Below are positions 60,125 to 64,000 of a DNA stretch of 64,000 bases, piece after piece. A model generated the notes under the pieces. It did not search any database, was not told where the DNA came from, and saw only the letters and a program-made list of their open reading frames with translations. The stretch's first letter is position 1. Each line of letters begins with the position of its first letter. Origin of the DNA: Arthrobacter rhizophilus (GTDB lineage: Bacteria; Actinomycetota; Actinomycetes; Actinomycetales; Micrococcaceae); the NCBI RefSeq assembly GCF_026241105.1, contig NZ_JAPFFT010000003.1:124001-188000 (forward strand). The letters run 5' to 3'. The position numbers and the translations under genes were made by a program.

Positions 60125-61048
60125 TTACTGGGGTTGGATGGTGTAGGTCAGCGGTGTGGGCTGCGGGGATGGAGCCATGGACGACGGAACATTCGCCGCG
60201 ACAGGACCCGCTGCCGGAGGTGTGAAGCCCGGGACCAAGGTGGCCATGGCTTTGTTGAGTGCTTGGATTTGCGCGTCTTGGTGTTTGACGACGTTCAGCA
60301 GTTGGACTGAGAGCAGGTCATAGCGGACTGAGTCGATGTTCCCTTCGAACCAGGAGATGAGCTCGGGGCAGTGTTCGGCTACCTGTTCGGCGATGAGGCC
60401 GTAATTGTCAGGCCCGCCGCTGATCTTGTCGTACAGCACGGGTGTCAGTGCGAGGACGCTGGCGGGGTTGGTGTGGTGGCTCCGGACGTTTTCCTTGTAC
60501 CGGATGCTTGAGACGTTGCGGCCGAAGTGGAAGCCGCCGTCATTGCCTACCCAGACGGCGTATTGGGTTGTGCCGGCAACGTTGTTTGTCCACCCGTACT
60601 GTGAGCCGTCCGACTGTGGCACGGTCCCGGACGTGATGTCAGCGCCTACGTGCGTGTGGGCGGACGGCGGGAATGTGGCGGGCTTCCCTGACACTGTTGC
60701 CCATGTCGTGGTCTGCGCGCCGAGCTGGACCCACGTTCCCGAGACAAGAACCTCAGCGCCGTACGTGCCCGCTGCCGTGTGCGTGAGGAGGCCGTAGCGG
60801 GCAATTTCGTTGCCGCTTGCGTCGTAGTTGACGAGGGCGCCGTCTGAGGTCTCGAGGCGTGCCACTTCAACACCGGAAGGACTGAAGATATGCAACCCGT
60901 CCTTGTTTGTGACCAGACCCTTGCCACCATCCTGCCCGGTGGAGGCATTCAAGAGCATTGGCTGGGTGGAAAGGTCGCGGAGTCTGGTCTCGATGGACTG
61001 GAGCTTTTGGCTGAGGTCGTAGCTCATGCCGAGGATGGCGTTTACCAT
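60125..61048 (-). CDS. Phage tail fibre/spike protein with C-terminal S74 chaperone domain
   Basis: A 307-residue protein. An N-terminal coiled coil (MSYDLSQKLQSIETRLRDLSTQ), then beta-rich fibre repeats with collar-type motifs (PPSAHTHVGADITSGTV), and a C-terminal intramolecular chaperone: SSIRYKENVRSH (autocleavage Ser/Lys region), YGLIAEQVAEHCPELI and LLSVQLLNVVKHQDAQIQALN. S74 domains trim fibres after trimer folding. It should bind host surfaces. AAAGGA precedes ATG 61048. An element this small carrying its own fibre is unusual. Confidence 0.87.
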   Translation of the reverse strand: MVNAILGMSYDLSQKLQSIETRLRDLSTQPMLLNASTGQDGGKGLVTNKDGLHIFSPSGVEVARLETSDGALVNYDASGNEIARYGLLTHTAAGTYGAEVLVSGTWVQLGAQTTTWATVSGKPATFPPSAHTHVGADITSGTVPQSDGSQYGWTNNVAGTTQYAVWVGNDGGFHFGRNVSSIRYKENVRSHHTNPASVLALTPVLYDKISGGPDNYGLIAEQVAEHCPELISWFEGNIDSVRYDLLSVQLLNVVKHQDAQIQALNKAMATLVPGFTPPAAGPVAANVPSSMAPSPQPTPLTYTIQPQ

Positions 61049-61386
61049 GTGGTGGATTCCTTTGAAAGTGAATTGAGTGTCTGGGTGTTCTCGAGGGGGT
61101 GGTGAATACAAGTGGGCTCGTGGGCTGTCTCGGTGACCGTCACAAAGAAGTCAGCGGAGACGATGCGAACCACGGGGATGCAGCGGTCGCATTGGCTGGG
61201 CCATACGCGCCCCGCTACGGCCACTGCTGGGGCTTGGCGCGGCCGTTCCTGGCCTTTGGCGGGAGAGATGGCACTCTGTGCGGCATGGCTCATTGCGAGC
61301 GACTCAGCGGCATCCAAGGGCTCGATTGCGCTTTTCCGCCCGGATGGCTTCTGTTCCATGGGGTGGCGCTGACTGGTGTGCGTCAT
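61042..61386 (-). CDS. Small element protein of unknown function (114 aa)
   Basis: A 114-residue protein with low-complexity N-terminus and a CDRC pair (SQCDRCIPVVRIVSADFFVTV). Overlaps both neighbours (ATGA with the upstream gene, 7 bp with the fibre gene), so it is tightly coupled. No family recognised. Confidence 0.55.
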   Translation of the reverse strand: MTHTSQRHPMEQKPSGRKSAIEPLDAAESLAMSHAAQSAISPAKGQERPRQAPAVAVAGRVWPSQCDRCIPVVRIVSADFFVTVTETAHEPTCIHHPLENTQTLNSLSKESTTW

Positions 61387-62150
61387 CACTTCGCCCCCCG
61401 CCTCAGGCAGTCGAGGCATTCGCGGATGCCCTGCCCTTGGTTGTAATCCGTGACCCTGCCACCACAAAGCGGGGATGTGCACTTACCCGGATCCACACCA
61501 ACCGCCACAGCTTCCCCAGCGAGCCAAGCTTGATCCTGTGCGGACTGAGCGGGAGAAGAAACATCACTCGAAGCAAAGGAAAGAGCTTCTCTATCAAGAG
61601 CTTCTTTACTGCTCCGCTCCGCTCCGTTCAGTTCCGCTCCGTTCCGTTCCGGGTCACGCGTCGTGTCACGCGTTACGTCACGCGTCGTGTCACGCGTTGT
61701 GTTGGGGCCTGATGCCCTGGGCTTTCGGGCTTTCCCGTCGGTGGCAGCGAGTGGGATACCTCGCTCCTGCAAGACTGCCTCGATAGCTTCACCCGACAGG
61801 CCTTGAGCCTCGAGTACCTTGGTTTCCCGGTGCCGCCGCTGCCTGTTGGCTTCAACCTGCCGCTTGCCGCGGAGGTAGTCGGCCGTTGGCTGCTCGGCCA
61901 TGTGGTGGATGATCTGCAGCTTGCCATCTGCCCGCCGCTGCCACAGGCCCTTATCGACGAGTTCCTGTGCCGCTTCCCCAGCGTTGGGGGACTCGGCAAA
62001 CCGTCGAATCTCCCGCTCGGCAAACAGCCCGTCATTCTCCCGGTCCGTGGCAAATGCCAGTCCCTCGACATGAGTCCTGAATGCAGCGTCGGACAGATCG
62101 AGGTTGCCAACCTCGACTGTGAACTCTTCGCCAAGCTTCAGCCAGGTCAT
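61386..62150 (-). CDS. Replication-initiator/replisome-organiser-like protein carrying iterons
   Basis: A 254-residue protein. Residues 1-95 (MTWLKLGEEFTVEVGNLDLSDAAFRTHVEGL, FAEREIRRFAESPNAGEAAQELVDKGLW) resemble winged-helix phage replication initiators; a basic helix (VEANRQRRHRETKVLEAQGL) follows, then repeats TTRDTTRDVTRDTTRDPERNG, and a C-terminal cluster CTSPLCGG...CLDCLRRG that may bind zinc. The repeats arise from four 12-bp DNA iterons (61653-61700), suggesting that the origin lies inside the gene, as in lambda O. Family by pattern only. Confidence 0.6.
   Translation of the reverse strand: MTWLKLGEEFTVEVGNLDLSDAAFRTHVEGLAFATDRENDGLFAEREIRRFAESPNAGEAAQELVDKGLWQRRADGKLQIIHHMAEQPTADYLRGKRQVEANRQRRHRETKVLEAQGLSGEAIEAVLQERGIPLAATDGKARKPRASGPNTTRDTTRDVTRDTTRDPERNGAELNGAERSSKEALDREALSFASSDVSSPAQSAQDQAWLAGEAVAVGVDPGKCTSPLCGGRVTDYNQGQGIRECLDCLRRGAK
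61611..61650. repeat. Short tandem repeats next to the iterons
   Basis: Eight 5-bp units of the type G(C/T)TCC in a row, giving an approximate 10-bp period. Adjacent 61555-61610 is richer in A/T with a repeated AGAGCTTCT. Confidence 0.6.
61653..61700. repeat. Four 12-bp iterons, candidate replication origin
   Basis: GTCACGCGTCGT, GTCACGCGTTAC, GTCACGCGTCGT and GTCACGCGTTGT start at 61653, 61665, 61677 and 61689. Each contains the palindrome ACGCGT. They lie within the initiator-like gene next to A/T-richer DNA. Confidence 0.75.
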
Positions 62151-62530
62151 GGGCTCACCTGGGCAACGCCGCGCCACTCACGGATTGCTGAGATACCGCC
62201 GCGGGCTGCCTGGTGAAGGTGTACGCCCGTCTGCTCGATGACGCCGCGCTTGCGCATGGCCGCGAAAATACTGCCCCAACGGACGGCCTTATCGGGTTCC
62301 TCGATGCCGTGGCGCCGCAACGAGTCCACGGTGAATACCTGCCCCGTTGCCGCGAGTTCATGAATGAGGCGCTCGCAGTCCGCACGCCAATCTTCAGGCG
62401 CAAAGGCGTAGGCGGCTTGTACGCCATCCGGAAGCCCCTGTAAGCTGGATCCTGCGTCGAGCTTGAGAAGCTTTTCGATTGAGTCTCCGTCAGTTACACC
62501 GCTGGCGGGGACTTCTTTTATTGTGCTCAC
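62147..62530 (-). CDS. Element protein of unknown function with helical fold (127 aa)
   Basis: A 127-residue protein; residues 40-120 (FAPEDWRADCERLIHELAATGQVFTVDSLRRHGIEEPDKAVRWGSIFAAMRKRGVIEQTG) look like a winged-helix or replication-accessory domain. GTG start overlaps the upstream stop (GTGA), and its stop overlaps the initiator start (ATGA). Confidence 0.62.
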   Translation of the reverse strand: MSTIKEVPASGVTDGDSIEKLLKLDAGSSLQGLPDGVQAAYAFAPEDWRADCERLIHELAATGQVFTVDSLRRHGIEEPDKAVRWGSIFAAMRKRGVIEQTGVHLHQAARGGISAIREWRGVAQVSP

Positions 62531-62784
62531 GCGGCGCCCCGCAATCGAGCGACAGCGGCCGCGCTCATGGGTTCGCCGATGTGCCAGCGTCCGGCGCTGT
62601 CGAGGTGCCATTCCCCGCCGTCAGCAGTCGGCACAGAGCAGCTAACGCGGTGGTCTGCGCGTATCAGGTGCTGATCGAACGCAGCGAGCCCGTAGAACGT
62701 CTCACAGCACGCGGCACAATGGCCGGTACGGTCCCCGGATGCGAAGCGCTTGCCGCACTTGGGGTGGATCACCAGCCCGCTCAT
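62527..62784 (-). CDS. FDXHR-type zinc-binding phage protein
   Basis: An 85-residue protein with HPKCGKRF, GHCAACCETFYGLAAFDQHLIR: Cys-x-x-Cys plus F-D-x-H, the FDXHR putative zinc-binding motif of actinophages. Role unknown; often near replication genes. Overlaps both neighbours (GTGA and ATGA). Confidence 0.75.
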   Translation of the reverse strand: MSGLVIHPKCGKRFASGDRTGHCAACCETFYGLAAFDQHLIRADHRVSCSVPTADGGEWHLDSAGRWHIGEPMSAAAVARLRGAA

Positions 62785-63029
62785 GCTGCATCACGCTCAG
62801 CGCAATTGGTGCCGCTAGTGAGGCTCGGCAGTAACAGCCGAGCGAGTTCCTTGAGCTGTGCTGGCGTAGGTTTTGGCGCGGCCGCAACCACGGCGTCAAT
62901 GTGTGCGGCGAGTTTGGAGACTTCGAGATCGCGCTTGCGATCAGGGACTTGCTCAGGGTGCCAGCGCTTAGCAATGGCATTGGCTCCGCGAGCGCTGAAC
63001 ACGGTTGGAATTACGGTTGGCATAGGCAT
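62781..63029 (-). CDS. Small element protein (82 aa)
   Basis: An 82-residue helical protein (SKLAAHIDAVVAAAPKPTPAQLKELARLLLP). No family recognised. GAAAGGGG precedes the ATG. It is the first gene of a coupled run of genes reading leftwards to the tail fibre; the 63030-63173 gap upstream probably contains the promoter. Confidence 0.6.
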   Translation of the reverse strand: MPMPTVIPTVFSARGANAIAKRWHPEQVPDRKRDLEVSKLAAHIDAVVAAAPKPTPAQLKELARLLLPSLTSGTNCAERDAA

Positions 63030-63173
63030 GCAGCCAGACCCCTTTCAAGGGCACTGACCGACGCGCTCAACCATCAGTACGTATTGGGGATTCTGACTGC
63101 CCGCTGATTGCGGGGGGCTTGGTGGCCACCGTCAGCCCACGTAGAGCTGTGTTTACTACGGGTACAACGTAGC

Positions 63174-63698
63174 TTATGTATGCGGCGAAAGTCGAATCTC
63201 GTAGATATTCCTGCGATCAGGTAGATCAAACTCGTCATCCTGAAGCACTAGCTGGCCCCTTTTGCTGGCGCGGGCCTTGTCGATCTGGGGCAAGAGGTCG
63301 GCCGGATCGGGAAGACTTCCGGAATCCAGGCAAGGTCTGCGCCTCCCTTTCGGCCCCATCCCAATCTTGGGCGCAGTCCAATACGCGTACCGGGCGAGTT
63401 GTTCTGTCGATTCCCACTGCATACTTCCTTGGTAGCTGAGCTGCGCGATCAAGAGAAAGCAGCCACGGCAGCGGGCCGCGAGAATCGCCGTGGGCCGTAG
63501 TGGCCCTCTAGCGTGCCTAAAAGCTGCCTTGCCTGTGTCTGCCTCGTAGCGTTCGTCGGCCCGGGCCAAGGTGGCATCTCCGGCATCCCATCCCTTGACT
63601 TCCATCTCTTGGGCGCGGTTCGCGTAATATGCGGCCATGCCCTCGGGAGAACTGCGCTCTGCCTTCCGGCGATTCTTGTCACTCTCGCGGCGTGTCAC
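63174..63698 (-). CDS. Element protein of unknown function (174 aa)
   Basis: A 174-residue basic protein (TRRESDKNRRKAERSS, SMQWESTEQLARYAYWTAPKIGMGPKGRRRPC) with CRGC in the middle. No recognised family. The GTG at 63698 shares a base with the integrase stop (TAGTG) and has GGAAGGTGG upstream; a TTG start at 63716 is less likely. Confidence 0.6.
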   Translation of the reverse strand: MTRRESDKNRRKAERSSPEGMAAYYANRAQEMEVKGWDAGDATLARADERYEADTGKAAFRHARGPLRPTAILAARCRGCFLLIAQLSYQGSMQWESTEQLARYAYWTAPKIGMGPKGRRRPCLDSGSLPDPADLLPQIDKARASKRGQLVLQDDEFDLPDRRNIYEIRLSPHT

Positions 63699-64000
63699 TA
63701 CCTGCCCACCTTCCAATCGAAATCCACTAGATCAGGGTTGAAACCGGCGCCCGGCTTCGCCCCTGCCAATATACGAACGTCTGCAACGGCGCGGATGATT
63801 GAGCGCTGTGCGCCGATCTGCGCTCTTAGAAAGCCTCCCGCCGGATCGTCGGACATGAGAACGGCGATTAGCTCGCTGTTGCCGCCTGCTGAGACGGCAG
63901 AGCGCTCAATCTCGGCAAGCTCTGCCCGGATCTGCGCGGTGCCTTCCACCAGTTGCGACTCTTCAATGACACCAGCGGCAAACATGCGGGCGAGTTCCTG
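63698..64000 (-). CDS. Large serine integrase, C-terminal fragment (5' part outside window)
   Basis: The 100 visible residues match the coiled-coil and C-terminal part of large serine recombinases: ELARMFAAGVIEESQLVEGTAQIRAELAEIE, then DPAGGFLRAQIGAQRSIIRAVADVRIL, AGAKPGAGFNPDLVDFDW (compare RRAVI..L..V.V.P...GR..FDP..V.I.W). The catalytic domain should lie beyond the right edge. It is the best candidate for the enzyme that inserted the element into the DUF4244 gene. Confidence 0.7.
   Translation of the reverse strand, partial: QELARMFAAGVIEESQLVEGTAQIRAELAEIERSAVSAGGNSELIAVLMSDDPAGGFLRAQIGAQRSIIRAVADVRILAGAKPGAGFNPDLVDFDWKVGR

Larger units (their letters stand above)
56411..64000. mobile_element. 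Integrated phage-like element (left end and first 7.6 kb; right end outside window)
   Basis: Starts at the break in the DUF4244 pilin gene. Contains a small serine recombinase, four + strand cargo genes, and a long minus-strand run of small overlapping genes including an S74 tail fibre, a replication-initiator-like gene with iterons, a zinc-binding phage protein and the C-terminus of a large serine integrase. No terminase, portal, capsid or tape-measure gene is visible in this part. The left boundary is set by gene disruption; no attachment repeat could be defined. Confidence 0.75.

Noticed and set aside
1..64000. CRISPR arrays, rRNA and tRNA genes
   Set aside because: No regularly spaced direct repeats with unique spacers were seen, and no tRNA- or rRNA-like sequences were recognised on reading the intergenic regions.

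Overview
The window is high-GC actinobacterial DNA, most likely from Arthrobacter in the broad sense (Micrococcaceae). Supporting signs are the gene neighbourhoods (topA, SAM methyltransferase, DEAH helicase and tad/Flp genes; menB-menE-menA next to a histidine phosphatase-resA-ccdA-resB-ccsB operon; an excisionase-like HTH gene next to a 32-residue ribosomal protein gene), frequent GTG starts, and tightly overlapping stop/start codons.

Layout. 1-11.3 kb: phenylacetate catabolism (truncated paaZ; a separate thiolase / enoyl-CoA hydratase / 3-hydroxyacyl-CoA dehydrogenase operon), both preceded by similar TetR/PaaR-type operators, with unrelated housekeeping genes between them. 11.3-28.2 kb: an asparagine-type permease, menaquinone synthesis, cytochrome c maturation, a YceI protein, proline/glutamine-rich membrane proteins, and the redox repressor Rex with a glutaredoxin. 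28.2-43.2 kb: bS22, DAHP synthase with an aromatic leader peptide, a LacI regulator, the lldR/lldD lactate pair with two operators, acuC, trkH-trkA, corA, proC and ppx. 43.2-56.4 kb: topA, a methyltransferase, lipoproteins, trhO, a DEAH helicase and the distal end of a tad pilus operon. 56.4-64 kb: an integrated phage-like element that runs off the right edge. It carries a small serine recombinase, cargo genes, an S74-type tail fibre, a replication-initiator-like gene containing iterons, and the C-terminal part of a large serine integrase.

The most unusual structure is a pair of DUF559/Vsr-like nuclease genes (5.3-6.2 kb and 43.3-44.3 kb). Each is bracketed by two copies of a long palindrome. 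The palindrome families differ between the two loci, but the geometry is the same: the upstream copy lies about 65 bp before the start, and the downstream copy contains the stop codon. Further solo 66-bp copies of the first family sit in other intergenic gaps. This resembles REP/RAYT or MITE-type mobility, but with a nuclease instead of a transposase. Other notable points are the leader peptide MTNRWYAYF... before DAHP synthase, a structured RNA with complementary GGGG and CCCCCC loops near 40.4 kb, and the interruption of the tad operon by the phage-like element, which leaves a DUF4244 pilin gene without a start codon.

Most genes are assigned from conserved motifs read by eye. No database search was possible, so family names below are recognition-based and gene symbols are given only where the family is clear.
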